Below, in pieces: positions 33,888 to 43,091 of a DNA stretch of 64,000 nt. The first letter of the stretch is position 1. Each line of letters starts with the position of its first letter. This DNA is from Kordiimonas aquimaris (lineage in GTDB: Bacteria > Pseudomonadota > Alphaproteobacteria > Sphingomonadales > Kordiimonadaceae). Both the position numbers and the translations under genes were made by a program. The stretch spans positions 751,501-815,500 of the forward strand of contig NZ_JAOBPO010000001.1 in NCBI RefSeq assembly GCF_025574485.1, in the 5' to 3' direction. The notes under the pieces are model-generated. The model had not been told where the DNA came from. It did not search any database and saw only the letters and a list, made by a program, of their open reading frames with translations.

Positions 33888-34754
33888 ATGGATAGTTTAC
33901 GGATGGCAGCGGCAGTTTGCATTTGTGTATGGATGAGTTTTGGTGCGTCGGGCGCAGACTTTAAGCCGGTATCGGATGATCGATTTGTAGCCGATTATAC
34001 CGCTGCTGACGGGCCTGTTAAATACGGCGTGCTTGTTTTGGGCGGATCAGGCGGTGGTAAACCAGAGCCTTTGGCGGACAAAATTGCTGACATGGGGTAC
34101 TCTGTTCTCTCGCTTGCATACTTTAAAGCCGAAGGGCTGCCCGCAGAACTGAATGAAATTCCCTTGGAGTATTTCGATGCACCAAAGAAATGGCTTTTAG
34201 ACCAGAAGGAAACGCGCAGTGATGGCCTGATTGTTGTTGGCTGGTCCAAAGGGGCCGAGCTTGCACTTTTGTTAGCGTCTCACGATTCGTCATACAAAGG
34301 TGTGGTTGGTATTGCCCCCAGCCATGTGGTCTGGGCTGGCATATTGTCAGATTGGACTAAAACGCCATCGTCCAGCTGGACGAAAGATGGGGAACCTCTA
34401 CCTCATGTGCCTTTTGCAAAGAATGTTCAAATCAACAGTTTGGTTGACCTTTATGCTGCATCACTAGAGCAGGTGGATTTAGTTGCTGACGCTACAATAA
34501 AGACCGAAAACATTGAGGCGTCTGTTATGTTGTTTTCCGGTGGTAAAGACGAAATTTGGCCTGCGAGCGAGATGGCAGATACGGTTTGTCAGCGTATGGG
34601 CGCCGTGCAAAAGAGTTGTGTGCATCATGCATACCCTGAAGCTGGCCATCTGCTGGATGAAGACATTATTATCGGTGGTACAGAAGAAAGCAATGCCGCG
34701 GCTAATGCAGACTCCAAGGTGAAAATCAAAGCCTTTCTGAGCCAGTTGCCATAA
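33888..34754 (+). CDS. Exported alpha/beta hydrolase, acyl-CoA thioesterase / BAAT C-terminal family
   Basis: A 288-residue protein with a signal peptide (MDSLRMAAAVCICVWMSFGASGA). The hydrolase core shows VLVLGGSGGGKPE (oxyanion region), the nucleophile Ser120 in VVGWSKGAELALLL, Asp in FSGGKDEIWPA and His in YPEAGHLL. The GWSKGAE pattern is that of the BAAT C-terminal family, whose members cleave acyl-CoA or other esters. The export signal makes an acyl-CoA substrate unlikely, so an extracytoplasmic ester is more plausible. Confidence 0.86.
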   Translation: MDSLRMAAAVCICVWMSFGASGADFKPVSDDRFVADYTAADGPVKYGVLVLGGSGGGKPEPLADKIADMGYSVLSLAYFKAEGLPAELNEIPLEYFDAPKKWLLDQKETRSDGLIVVGWSKGAELALLLASHDSSYKGVVGIAPSHVVWAGILSDWTKTPSSSWTKDGEPLPHVPFAKNVQINSLVDLYAASLEQVDLVADATIKTENIEASVMLFSGGKDEIWPASEMADTVCQRMGAVQKSCVHHAYPEAGHLLDEDIIIGGTEESNAAANADSKVKIKAFLSQLP

Positions 34755-34860
34755 CCATGCTGATTTGAGCGGTTTGCCGTTGCTGGAAATCAAATCGTCG
34801 CATCAGGCTTTTAATTGCAGGTGTGCTAGCTAATGTGGATGAAAATCAAAGAGGAAGACC

Positions 34861-35310
34861 ATGTTTGATAAAGTCTCTGCGCTTTTGGGCCTGAAAGAAC
34901 CGGAGAGTGTTGATCCACAGTATAATCTGCAACTGTCTACAGCGGCTTTGCTTGTTTATGTTTCGTGTGCTGACGGTGAGTTTAGCGCGGAAGAGCGGTC
35001 GCAGTTGATTGTTTGCCTGACAGATCAGTTTGAGTTGGATACGGAAACAGCGGAACATATTTTGAGTGAGGCCGAATTACAGCAGGGTGGCGCAACTTGC
35101 CTGTATCAATTTACACGAGCGATCACCGATCAGCTGGATCAGGATGGGCGACAAGATATTGTGCGGCTTTTGTGGCGTGTAGCGTTAGCGGATAATCATA
35201 TTGATAATTTTGAAGCCAATATGCTCGCTAAGGTCGCCGGGTTGCTCGGCGTTTCCACTCGTGACCGTGTTTTGCTAAAGCATGAAGTGGAAGCAGCCGC
35301 TGGCATTTAA
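34861..35310 (+). CDS. TerB-family protein
   Basis: A 149-residue all-helical protein with the TerB pattern: LSTAALLVYVSCADGEFSAEE followed later by RLLWRVALADNHIDNFEANM, two acidic loops that may bind metal. TerB-like proteins are linked to tellurite resistance and membrane stress, but single-domain versions have no defined role. GAGGAAG precedes ATG 34861. Its 3' end overlaps the LytTR gene by 29 bp, so the two are translationally coupled. Confidence 0.85.
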   Translation: MFDKVSALLGLKEPESVDPQYNLQLSTAALLVYVSCADGEFSAEERSQLIVCLTDQFELDTETAEHILSEAELQQGGATCLYQFTRAITDQLDQDGRQDIVRLLWRVALADNHIDNFEANMLAKVAGLLGVSTRDRVLLKHEVEAAAGI

Positions 35311-36181
35311 CGTCAACAGCAAAGTACTTGCGGCTATAAACCAGGCTCCCGTTAGTGGTTTGAATAAAACGGAGAGCTTGTGGAGCGCACTACATTGGGC
35401 CGGGGCATTGGCATTTGCACTCTTGCTGTTTCTTTTTGATGCGCTGGAAACTATTTTCTATACGCATGCGCGTGCGCCCAATGTAGGGTTAGTTGCACAA
35501 CTGTTGTTGCTACTGTTCTTCTATTCTTTGTGGGCGCTTGTTGTTCGCTATATCTGGCTAGTAACGGCAAACTTTATGACCACTGTTGATGCTGCCAAAC
35601 CAATTAGGCCGCTGATTGCACGTCTTGCTGTGGGGGCTGTGGCTCTCAACCTGCTGCACATGATAGTGCTTGCGACTATATTACGTATTATGTATTCGCC
35701 GCCCGGGTGGGGTGTTTATGATTTTGTGACGTCGGTTACCGAATTGTGGCTCCGCTATGCTGGCTTGTGGGGTGCCGTCTATGCTGCGTTTGCCATCCTT
35801 GCGTATTACAGATTGCGCGGTTTAAGCGCAGACAATGGGGCCGCTGGATCACTCGTTTATGAAGTGCGGCATGGTAACCGTATTTTTCCGCTTGATGTAT
35901 CCGACATCTGCTGGGTAGAAGCAGCGGAAAATTACGTCCAACTACATACCAATGACGGTAATTTCCTTCACCGTAAATCACTGGCCTCCATTGCAAAAGA
36001 AGCGTCGGCCTTTGGTCTCATACAGACGCATCGCAGTGCTCTCGTAAATACGGCATTTGTGCGCGCCATTGTGCGCGGTGCAGAAAGCGGTGCTTACCAT
36101 GTGGAACTAACGACAGGCGCTAAAGTGCCTTTAAGTCGTCGCCGGATGACAACGGTGAGGGAGCAAACGCGGCTAGCCTGA
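35282..36181 (+). CDS. Membrane-anchored LytTR-family transcriptional regulator
   Basis: A 299-residue protein with four hydrophobic segments in residues about 36-190 and a C-terminal LytTR DNA-binding domain (from about 205: VRHGNRIFPLDVSDICWVEAAENYVQLH ... IQTHRSALVNTAFV ... VPLSRRR). It is not a response regulator; the membrane part probably senses an envelope signal directly. The ATG at 35282 lies inside the TerB gene, and a slightly later start cannot be excluded. A cluster of ACCG(T/C) half-sites immediately follows the gene and precedes the exported protein at 36306, a likely target. Confidence 0.87.
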   Translation: MKWKQPLAFNVNSKVLAAINQAPVSGLNKTESLWSALHWAGALAFALLLFLFDALETIFYTHARAPNVGLVAQLLLLLFFYSLWALVVRYIWLVTANFMTTVDAAKPIRPLIARLAVGAVALNLLHMIVLATILRIMYSPPGWGVYDFVTSVTELWLRYAGLWGAVYAAFAILAYYRLRGLSADNGAAGSLVYEVRHGNRIFPLDVSDICWVEAAENYVQLHTNDGNFLHRKSLASIAKEASAFGLIQTHRSALVNTAFVRAIVRGAESGAYHVELTTGAKVPLSRRRMTTVREQTRLA

Positions 36182-36231
36182 CGGTCAGTATAATAACGGT
36201 ATGACCGTTCATTGTAATAATGTGACCGCTC
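36181..36231 (+). promoter_or_regulatory. Cluster of ACGGT/ACCGT half-sites, candidate LytTR operator
   Basis: TGACCGTTC (36202-36210) and TGACCGCTC (36223-36231) form a direct repeat at 21-bp spacing, two helical turns, as in LytTR sites. ACGGT at 36181-36185 and 36196-36200 adds reverse half-sites; AACGGT and ACCGTT around 36195-36209 form a perfect inverted repeat. A TATAAT lies at 36189-36194. It is between the LytTR gene and the exported protein gene. Confidence 0.5.
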
Positions 36232-36271
36232 GCCCCACGATGTTTGGATGATGCATGATACCGGCTCAATG

Positions 36272-36296
36272 CTCCAACTTTAATTTAAAGTTGGAG
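36272..36296. promoter_or_regulatory. 10-bp perfect inverted repeat covering the Shine-Dalgarno of the next gene
   Basis: CTCCAACTTT (36272-36281) pairs perfectly with AAAGTTGGAG (36287-36296) around a 5-nt A/T loop. The right arm ends in GGAG, which is the ribosome binding site of the gene starting at 36306. In RNA the hairpin would hide that site; in DNA it could be an operator. Confidence 0.7.
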
Positions 36297-36305
36297 ACGC
36301 GAGTT

Positions 36306-37082
36306 ATGATAAGTCAAAAAATGCATGCGATATTTAAACCTTTTACCGCCCTGGCGTTAGGTGTGTTTGCGAGCATGGCTGTTGCAGCGCAGGAAATAGA
36401 GACAGTAACACCGGGCAATGCTGCTTTTTCTATCGAGAATATCCCTGATTATGAAGCACGCTATACCAGTTCATCATCCAAAACAGGTGAGTTTACCTTA
36501 CATGTGCGCACAACAGGTAACGGCGAAAAGCTGAGCATGATTGATATCATTCCCATGGAAAACATGGTGATCGTTGCACAGCGTTTCATTGATATCCAGA
36601 CGCAGCTTCTGGAATTTTATGCGGGGCCGTATTTCGCGTGGGGCCCTGAGTATATTGTCGGTAAAACAGACGGCAAAACATACGATTGGTCACGCACTCC
36701 CATTGCAGGTGGTGCGCCCAAGCGAGCGAGCGGTGACATTGCCCACAATGGTTATGTAAGCGAGATGTTTTCGCCGCTTTTAGCATCGTTGATGCCGCGT
36801 GATGTTGGTTCAGTTTTTCAGATGCCCGGTTTTTATGCGCGAAAGGGGGAGTATGTTTCGTCCGAAATGGATGTGTTTATGGTAACGGGGCGCGAAACGC
36901 TTACCACACCATCAGGGCTATCATGTGAATGCTGGGTGATAGACAAAAAAACATGGAATGGCAGCCTTGAGCGTATATGGGTTGCGCGCACGGCGCCTTA
37001 TGTTTTCAAGCGTCACCGTGATGTAGGTGGTAGCCGCAGTTTTGTGTCAGACCTGCTATCATACAGGCCACTTGATAAATAA
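36306..37082 (+). CDS. Exported protein of unknown function, possibly DUF3108-like
   Basis: A 258-residue protein with a signal peptide (MHAIFKPFTALALGVFASMA ending near VAAQ). The mature part reads as beta-strands (PDYEARYTSSSSKTGEFTLHV, MVIVAQRFIDIQTQLLEF, SGLSCECWVIDKKTW) and recalls DUF3108-type periplasmic proteins, but the match is loose and I do not assign a family. ATG 36306 is used because GGAG lies at 36293-36296 and the signal peptide starts there; the longer frame from 36255 crosses the inverted repeat. It is probably controlled by the upstream LytTR regulator and/or the hairpin. Confidence 0.72.
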   Translation: MISQKMHAIFKPFTALALGVFASMAVAAQEIETVTPGNAAFSIENIPDYEARYTSSSSKTGEFTLHVRTTGNGEKLSMIDIIPMENMVIVAQRFIDIQTQLLEFYAGPYFAWGPEYIVGKTDGKTYDWSRTPIAGGAPKRASGDIAHNGYVSEMFSPLLASLMPRDVGSVFQMPGFYARKGEYVSSEMDVFMVTGRETLTTPSGLSCECWVIDKKTWNGSLERIWVARTAPYVFKRHRDVGGSRSFVSDLLSYRPLDK

Positions 37083-37090
37083 ACTGCCAA

Positions 37091-37125
37091 ACAAAAGAGC
37101 AGTATTTCAGAAAAAATACTGCTCT
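37091..37125 (-). terminator. Intrinsic terminator of speD-speE
   Basis: A perfect 12-bp stem (37096-37107 with 37114-37125) and a 6-nt loop, followed on the minus strand by TTTTGTTT. It lies 19 bp past the speE stop. On the plus strand no T run follows, so it is only a hairpin for the convergent gene. Confidence 0.8.
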
Positions 37126-37143
37126 AACAATAATGATTAGAGC

Positions 37144-38055
37144 TTATGTGTTGATCCAGCGTTTTTGCCATTCAGGTAAAGCGAATGCAGCGGAGTGAAG
37201 GGCGCTGTTATAATGGTTGCCTGTGAAGCTTTTGACGGGTGTTTGGTAGCTTTCACCGTGATGGCTATAAAGGAAAAAGCCAAAATCCGCACCGGGATAT
37301 AATGGCACCTTTGTATGATACACTTCAATATGCGGCAAAAGCCCGGTGCGTTTCATCACGCTTACAAGATTTTCACCGTCACTGGACACCTCCTGCAGGA
37401 ACGAACCTTGTGGTGTGCCATCCGGCGCGCGAGACAGATAGAGACTGTCAGAGTCAACAATAACACCGTCTTTCTTAATCAGCTTCACCAGCTTTTCGCA
37501 AAAAGCTTGCGTGAATAGTGCGGCACTTGGGCCTACAGGCTCTGTAAGGTCAAGCAGGATCAAGTCATAGGTTTCATTGTTGCTTAAAGCCTCGTCAGCA
37601 AATGTTGCTGCATCACCGATAATTAAATTAACGCGTGGATCATCATAATCGCCGTTCACGCCTAGATATGCGCTTGAAAGCTCTACTACCCGCTTGTCAA
37701 TTTCAACCATTGTAATGTTTGACACAAAGTCATGCTTGAGCGCTTCGCGTAATGCGCCACCTTCGCCGCCGCCAATGATGAGAATATTGGCATCTTCGTG
37801 TTCGCGGCCAAGCAGTGGCACATGAATGGCCATTTCGTGATAGATGAATTCATCTGCCTGGCTTGCTTGCACATAACCGTCCAATACCAGCACACGGCCA
37901 AAAGGGGCGGTATCATATATTTCAATCAGTTGGTACGGGCTTTGTTCACTGTGAAGAAGCTGTGCATTAAGTGATAATGCTGCACCAAATTCATCATCGC
38001 GCTCGCGCCACCACTTGAAACTTGCATTAGAAGGCTGGCTATTCTGCCCCATCAA
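37144..38055 (-). CDS. speE: Spermidine synthase (polyamine aminopropyltransferase)
   Basis: A 303-residue SpeE with the SAM-like binding core ILIIGGGEGGALREALKH, the acidic MVEIDKRVVELS strand and the LILLDLTEPVGPS active-site loop; the N-terminal gate shows VLVLDGYVQASQADEFIYHEM. It transfers the aminopropyl group from decarboxylated SAM to putrescine. It overlaps the 3' end of speD by 17 bp, so the enzyme that makes the donor and the one that uses it are translationally coupled. Nearby ahcY and metK serve the same SAM pool. Confidence 0.95.
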   Translation of the reverse strand: MMGQNSQPSNASFKWWRERDDEFGAALSLNAQLLHSEQSPYQLIEIYDTAPFGRVLVLDGYVQASQADEFIYHEMAIHVPLLGREHEDANILIIGGGEGGALREALKHDFVSNITMVEIDKRVVELSSAYLGVNGDYDDPRVNLIIGDAATFADEALSNNETYDLILLDLTEPVGPSAALFTQAFCEKLVKLIKKDGVIVDSDSLYLSRAPDGTPQGSFLQEVSSDGENLVSVMKRTGLLPHIEVYHTKVPLYPGADFGFFLYSHHGESYQTPVKSFTGNHYNSALHSAAFALPEWQKRWINT

Positions 38056-38464
38056 CTTTTCCTCGTAAATGTTCCGTTACAACCAAGTTGTCTGGTTTGA
38101 AGGCGCCGCGCATAATTTCAATGCAAGCCTCGGGTTTTGTATTGCCACACATGAAAACATCAAAAGCTGCATAGCCACTTTCAGGCCATGTGTGTACCGA
38201 GATATGACTTTCTGCGAGTACAGCAACACCGCTTACACCGTCAGGCTCAAATGGGTGCAAGTGGATATGCAGGAGTGTTGCACCCGCCGCTTTGATACAT
38301 TTTCTTAGTGTTTCTTCAATGAAGGCAGCATCATTAAGGCGTTGTGCACCATAGAGATCAAGAATGAGGTGAATGCCGGCATACTGCACGCCGCCGCGTG
38401 TTATGAAGTAGTCTTTCTTTTCATCAAGGACGGTTGGAACGTGCATATGCAGATGTGTAGACAT
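38039..38464 (-). CDS. speD: S-adenosylmethionine decarboxylase proenzyme
   Basis: A 141-residue SpeD of the bacterial short class. The self-cleavage site is E85-Ser86 in AESHISVHTWPE; Ser86 becomes the pyruvoyl group. HIHLHPFEPDG and FDVFMCG are further family motifs. It makes decarboxylated SAM for spermidine synthesis and is followed by an overlapping speE. The unit has its own region upstream, after the pckA terminator. Confidence 0.95.
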   Translation of the reverse strand: MSTHLHMHVPTVLDEKKDYFITRGGVQYAGIHLILDLYGAQRLNDAAFIEETLRKCIKAAGATLLHIHLHPFEPDGVSGVAVLAESHISVHTWPESGYAAFDVFMCGNTKPEACIEIMRGAFKPDNLVVTEHLRGKVDGAE

Positions 38465-38606
38465 AGCCAGTATTTATGCTCTCATTGTCAAAACTTGTGT
38501 ATCGGGCATGCGTATAGCGTATTTTGTGGGAAAAGCACGTGATAAAATACGACTGTTAATACGTACATTATGACACAGTTTAGTTTTAAGGAGTTTTGAT
38601 CCTTAT

Positions 38607-38637
38607 AAAAAAGGCGCAGGGGTATCCCGCGCCTTTA
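38607..38637 (-). terminator. Intrinsic terminator of pckA
   Basis: AAAGGCGC (38610-38617) and GCGCCTTT (38629-38636) pair perfectly, with GGG/CCC extending the stem; on the minus strand the stem is followed by a run of T. It lies about 25 bp downstream of the pckA stop. Confidence 0.85.
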
Positions 38638-38662
38638 TCCGTATATTTATAACGCCTAAAGC

Positions 38663-40315
38663 CTACGCAACGTTGGGCGCTGCAGCATTTACACTGTCAT
38701 CGACATGTGCCGAGAATGTTTCAAAGTTTTTGATGAACAACTCAACAAGATGCTTTGCTTTCGCATCGTATGCGTCTTTGTCGTCCCATGTGTCGCGTGG
38801 GTTCAAGATTTTGCTATCAACGCCAACTACTTCGGTTGGTACTTCAAATCCGAAATTGGTGTCAGTACGCATTGGCGCGCCGTTCAAGCTGCCATCAAGT
38901 GCTGCGTGCAGAAGTGCGCGCGTTGCCTTGATCGGCATACGATTGCCAATACCGTAAGCACCGCCAGTCCAGCCAGTATTAACGAGCCAACAGTTCACTG
39001 AGCCTTCGGCAATTTTCTTGCGCAGCAAGTTGCCATAAACGCTAGGGTGGCGCGGCATGAACGGTGCACCAAAGCAGGTTGAAAATGTTGCCTGTGGTTC
39101 TTTGATGCCAATTTCTGTGCCTGCAACCTTGGCCGTGTAGCCTGACAGGAAGTGATACATGGCTTGCTCGGGTGTTAGACGCGATATTGGCGGTAAAATA
39201 CCGAATGCGTCTGCCGTCAACATGATGATGTTTGAAGGTTTGCCGCCGCGATTATGCTCGGACGTGTTCGGTATGAAATCGATCGGGTAAGCCGCACGCG
39301 TATTTTCAGCCAGTGAATTGTCAAACAGATCAAGTTCACGTGTGTCCGCATCCATGACCACATTTTCAACGATCGTGCCGTAGCGTTTTGTCGTCGCATA
39401 AATCTCTGGCTCGGCTTCTGCAGAAAGATTAATTAACTTTGCATAGCAACCGCCTTCAAAGTTAAATACAGAATTGTCTGACCAGCCATGCTCATCGTCG
39501 CCGATAAGAGTACGCGTACTGTCCGCAGACAATGTAGTTTTCCCAGTGCCTGAAAGACCGAAGAAAATCGCTACATCCTCATCCGGACCAATGTTGGCTG
39601 AACAATGCATTGGCATGATGCCTTTTTCCGGCAGCAGGTAATTCAGAATAGAGAAGACAGACTTTTTATTCTCACCTGCGTATGCCGTACCACCGATCAA
39701 AACCAAACCTTTGGTGAAGTTTACAGCAATAATAGTTTCCGAGTTACAGCCCATTGTCGCTGGATCCGCCTTGAAACTAGGTAGATTGATGATGGTGAAC
39801 TGAGGCTTCATGCCTTCAAGCTCTTCAGCTTCGGGGCGAACCAGCATAGTGCGGCAGAAAAGGCTGTGCCATGCAAGTTCGCCTATAGTGCGAACAGAAA
39901 TGCGGTGATCAGGGTCGGAGCCGCCCCAAAGGTCTTGCACGAACAGGTCTTTTTCTTTGAGATGGTCTAGGAAAGCAGCATGTACTGTGTCAAACGCTTC
40001 TGGTGTCATGGGGCGGTTAACATCACCCCACCATATTGTATCTTCCGTATTTTCATCGCGTACGGTGAATTTGTCGTTGGCCGACCGGCCGGTGTGTTTG
40101 CCTGTTTCGACAACTAATGGGCCGTCCTTTGCGATGCGCCCCTCACCGCGACGAATAGCCTCTTCATAAAGATGTGATGTGCCCAAATTCCAGTATTGAT
40201 TGCCTGTGCCTGTAATATTTTGATCTGCGAGAGTGTATTTGCTGGGGCTGGTGCCGATTAAATTCACCGGTGTATCCTCCAAATAATTTAATAACTGTGA
40301 CTTCTCTATAGTCAA
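38663..40315 (-). CDS. pckA: Phosphoenolpyruvate carboxykinase (ATP)
   Basis: A 550-residue ATP-type PEPCK converting oxaloacetate to PEP, the first step of gluconeogenesis. Motifs: [12 protein letters not shown], the kinase-1 loop [13 protein letters not shown], the EGGCYAK metal-binding stretch and the C-terminal [10 protein letters not shown]. The open frame begins with TTG 40315 with GAGAG upstream; a start slightly further in is possible because the first 20 residues are poorly conserved. It is divergent from chvI, the usual alphaproteobacterial arrangement, and ChvGI is known to control carbon metabolism genes in rhizobia. Confidence 0.95.
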   Translation of the reverse strand: MTIEKSQLLNYLEDTPVNLIGTSPSKYTLADQNITGTGNQYWNLGTSHLYEEAIRRGEGRIAKDGPLVVETGKHTGRSANDKFTVRDENTEDTIWWGDVNRPMTPEAFDTVHAAFLDHLKEKDLFVQDLWGGSDPDHRISVRTIGELAWHSLFCRTMLVRPEAEELEGMKPQFTIINLPSFKADPATMGCNSETIIAVNFTKGLVLIGGTAYAGENKKSVFSILNYLLPEKGIMPMHCSANIGPDEDVAIFFGLSGTGKTTLSADSTRTLIGDDEHGWSDNSVFNFEGGCYAKLINLSAEAEPEIYATTKRYGTIVENVVMDADTRELDLFDNSLAENTRAAYPIDFIPNTSEHNRGGKPSNIIMLTADAFGILPPISRLTPEQAMYHFLSGYTAKVAGTEIGIKEPQATFSTCFGAPFMPRHPSVYGNLLRKKIAEGSVNCWLVNTGWTGGAYGIGNRMPIKATRALLHAALDGSLNGAPMRTDTNFGFEVPTEVVGVDSKILNPRDTWDDKDAYDAKAKHLVELFIKNFETFSAHVDDSVNAAAPNVA

Positions 40316-40637
40316 TTTGCTCTCGCCGTCCCTCAGCGATCACGTTTGGACAGAGACTGTCCGACAAGGTCCCTATGTCACCGAACAGGTCCATTTGTAA
40401 ACTAACGAAAACGCGAGTCAGTTACATATGAACAGGGCGGTAAACTTGCGGAAAAGACACGTGAAATCAACTGGATTCTGAATCTTTGAATAACAATAAA
40501 GCATTACGCCTTATTCCGTTCGCATGTTGGTCATGATTATGACGCAAATGCTTTTTACTTCGTGCGATTAACAAAGGCGTTTTACGCTCTGTACGATGAA
40601 GTGTAAGAAGCGTATAAAAGAGAAAAAGGGGACCAAC
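40316..40637. other. pckA-chvI divergent intergenic region
   Basis: This 322-bp region carries the promoters of pckA (minus) and chvI (plus). It contains an inverted repeat GGACA-N5-TGTCC at 40348-40362 and a second GGTCC-rich stretch to about 40395, possible operator elements near pckA. No small gene is apparent. Confidence 0.5.
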
Positions 40638-41348
40638 ATGACAGCATCAATTGCCTTGGTGGATGATGACCGTAATATTCTGACTTCTGTGACAATCGCA
40701 CTTGAGGCCGAAGGCTTCCGTGTGCGGACATATCCTGATGGTCAAAAAGCGTGGGACGCTCTCTCTAAAAATCCTGCAGACCTCGCTGTGCTCGATATCA
40801 AAATGCCGCGCATGGACGGCATGGAACTACTGCGAAAATTACGCGAAGTTTCTGACATGCCGGTTATTTTTCTTACATCCAAGGATGAAGAAATTGACCA
40901 GCTTCTGGGGTTGAGAATGGGTGCGGATGATTATATAGGCAAACCCTTTTCCCAGCGTTTGTTAATTGAACGTATTCGCGCATTGTTGCGCCGCGTGGAA
41001 ATGAGCAAGCAAGAACCGGACGCCGAGCCTGAAGAAGAGAGCGATGCAGTGATGGTGCGTGGTAATCTTGTGCTTGACCCGATGCGTCATAGCGTAACCT
41101 GGTGCGATAAAGATGTAACCTTGACGGTGACAGAGTTTCTTATTTTGCAAACTTTGGCGCAGCATCTTGGCCATGTGAAAAGCCGTGATCAATTGATGGA
41201 TGCCGCCTATACAGATGACGTTTACGTTGATGACCGCACGATTGATAGTCATATCAAGCGTTTACGGAAAAAGTTCCGAATGGTAGATGATAGCTTCACT
41301 GCAATCGAAACGCTGTATGGTGTTGGGTATCGATATAAGGATGGATAA
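40638..41348 (+). CDS. chvI: ChvI-type response regulator
   Basis: A 236-residue OmpR-family regulator: the receiver has acidic DDD near the N-terminus, phospho-acceptor Asp in [13 protein letters not shown] and the Lys in GKPF; the C-terminal winged helix ends [11 protein letters not shown]. It pairs with ChvG downstream and lies between pckA and hprK, the conserved ChvGI context that governs envelope, acid and carbon responses. ATG 40638 has AAGGGG just upstream; the 14 residues before it in the open frame are basic and not conserved. Confidence 0.94.
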   Translation: MTASIALVDDDRNILTSVTIALEAEGFRVRTYPDGQKAWDALSKNPADLAVLDIKMPRMDGMELLRKLREVSDMPVIFLTSKDEEIDQLLGLRMGADDYIGKPFSQRLLIERIRALLRRVEMSKQEPDAEPEEESDAVMVRGNLVLDPMRHSVTWCDKDVTLTVTEFLILQTLAQHLGHVKSRDQLMDAAYTDDVYVDDRTIDSHIKRLRKKFRMVDDSFTAIETLYGVGYRYKDG

Positions 41349-41360
41349 GGCGAATTTTTA

Positions 41361-43046
41361 GTGTCAGGCAAAACCGGGAGCATAGACGACGGCAGTATTT
41401 CGCAATCTACAGCGGTGAAAAAATTATCTAGTACTGCCAAACCTAAAGTGCGTCCACGGCATTATACGCGCGGCTTGTCACCGTTGATGTTACGCATCAT
41501 GGCGGTAAACGCCATCGCATTGATCATACTTGTCGGCAGTGTTCTTTACCTGAATGAATTTAGACAAAATCTTATTGATGCCCGCACAGAAGAGCTTTCT
41601 ATTCAAGCAACTATTATTGCAGGTGCTCTGGGTGAATCAGCTGTAGAAGGCCCCGAGGCAATCGCCATTGACCTTGCACCTTCCCGGCAAATTATCACCA
41701 GGCTAGTTGGGCCAACAGATAACCGTGCGCGGCTTTTCTCGACATCGGGCGGGATGATAGCTGACAGCCTGTTTCTGGCTGGTGAAAAAGAGCTAGTTGA
41801 GGAACCGCTTCGCCGTTTGGACTATCAGCCAAGCCTTAAGGAGCAGGTCGTTGAACGTTTGCATGTGTTCCTTGATACCTTCACACAGCAATTGGATGCA
41901 CCGCCAAATATTGACCACCCGACGGTACGTGCAGATGAGCTTGTCGAGGTTATCTATGCTCTGGATGGTACTTTAACCACACAAGTGCGTCGCCGACAGG
42001 ATGAGCAGCTTGTTATCAATGTTGCTGTGCCAGTTCAGCGTTTTCGCCGCGTGTTGGGTGCGCTGTTGTTAACTGGGCAAACTGACGATATCGATGCTAT
42101 TGTGAGAGCAGAGCAAATGCTCACCGTTAAGGTTTTTGCAGGCGTCCTTGGATTAACCATCCTGCTTTCATTCTTTCTGGGGCGAACGCTTGTACGGCCT
42201 ATTCGTGTTTTGGCGCGTGCGGCTGAGCGTGTCCGCGGCGGCATTGGCCGCGAGGAAAATATTCCGGAATTTGCGCATAGACGTGACGAAATCGGCGACT
42301 TGTCGCGTTCACTATCAGACATGACAGGGGCACTATACAATCAGATTGATGCTGTAGAACAGTTTGCAGCAGACGTGGCTCACGAAATCAAAAACCCGCT
42401 TTCAAGCATGCGTAGCGCACTTGAAACCATTCGCATGACGAAGAAGGTTGAGGTGCGTGAAAAGTTGCTCAGTATTCTGGAAGATGATGTCAGGCGTATT
42501 GATCGTTTAATCACTGATATTTCCGATGCGTCACGATTGGATGCTGAATTGACGCGTGGCCAAATGGATGAAATTGATCTGGGTGTGATGCTGGCAACGT
42601 TAATTGATGCCTACAACACAACAGGCAAGCCTGGGCAGGTATTGATTAATTTTTCTGATGACGAGTTAGGTGTATACTTGGTCAAAGGGATTGATGCGCG
42701 GTTAGGTCAGGTTTGGCGTAATCTAATTGATAACGGCATCAGCTTTAGCCCAACTGATGGCACGTTGAATGTTGCTTTGGAAGTGCGCAAGTCTACAATA
42801 CGGTTTATTGTGGAGGATGCCGGGCCTGGGTTGCCCGAAGGCGCAGAAGACAAAGTATTTAGCCGGTTTTATTCTGAACGACCGCAGGAAGAACAGTTTG
42901 GCAGCCATTCCGGACTTGGTCTTGCAATCTCCAAGCAGGTTATTGAAGCGCACGGAGGCAATATTTGGGCTGAAAACCGCAAGGATGATGCAGGTAATGT
43001 TGTCGGTGCGCGCTTTATTGTCGATTTACCGAAAGCAACTGCCTAG
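41361..43046 (+). CDS. chvG: ChvG-type sensor histidine kinase
   Basis: A 561-residue membrane kinase. A first membrane segment near 45-65 (IMAVNAIALIILVGSVLYL), a periplasmic domain of the stimulus-sensing type, a second segment near 255-275 (GVLGLTILLSFFLGRTL), a HAMP domain, then the H-box DVAHEIKNPLSSMRSALE and ATPase motifs (NLIDNGISFS, EDAGPGLP, SGLGLAIS). It phosphorylates ChvI under acid, envelope or host-type signals. The start is GTG 41361, 12 bp after chvI, so the pair is one operon that probably continues to hprK. Confidence 0.94.
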   Translation: MSGKTGSIDDGSISQSTAVKKLSSTAKPKVRPRHYTRGLSPLMLRIMAVNAIALIILVGSVLYLNEFRQNLIDARTEELSIQATIIAGALGESAVEGPEAIAIDLAPSRQIITRLVGPTDNRARLFSTSGGMIADSLFLAGEKELVEEPLRRLDYQPSLKEQVVERLHVFLDTFTQQLDAPPNIDHPTVRADELVEVIYALDGTLTTQVRRRQDEQLVINVAVPVQRFRRVLGALLLTGQTDDIDAIVRAEQMLTVKVFAGVLGLTILLSFFLGRTLVRPIRVLARAAERVRGGIGREENIPEFAHRRDEIGDLSRSLSDMTGALYNQIDAVEQFAADVAHEIKNPLSSMRSALETIRMTKKVEVREKLLSILEDDVRRIDRLITDISDASRLDAELTRGQMDEIDLGVMLATLIDAYNTTGKPGQVLINFSDDELGVYLVKGIDARLGQVWRNLIDNGISFSPTDGTLNVALEVRKSTIRFIVEDAGPGLPEGAEDKVFSRFYSERPQEEQFGSHSGLGLAISKQVIEAHGGNIWAENRKDDAGNVVGARFIVDLPKATA

Positions 43047-43091
43047 TATCTGCATAATGATAAATTTTATGTTCGTTCGAGGATACTTCAG

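Noticed and set aside
36272-36296. MerR-type operator
   Set aside because: The inverted repeat is close to such operators, but it is not placed between -35 and -10 elements and no MerR gene is nearby.
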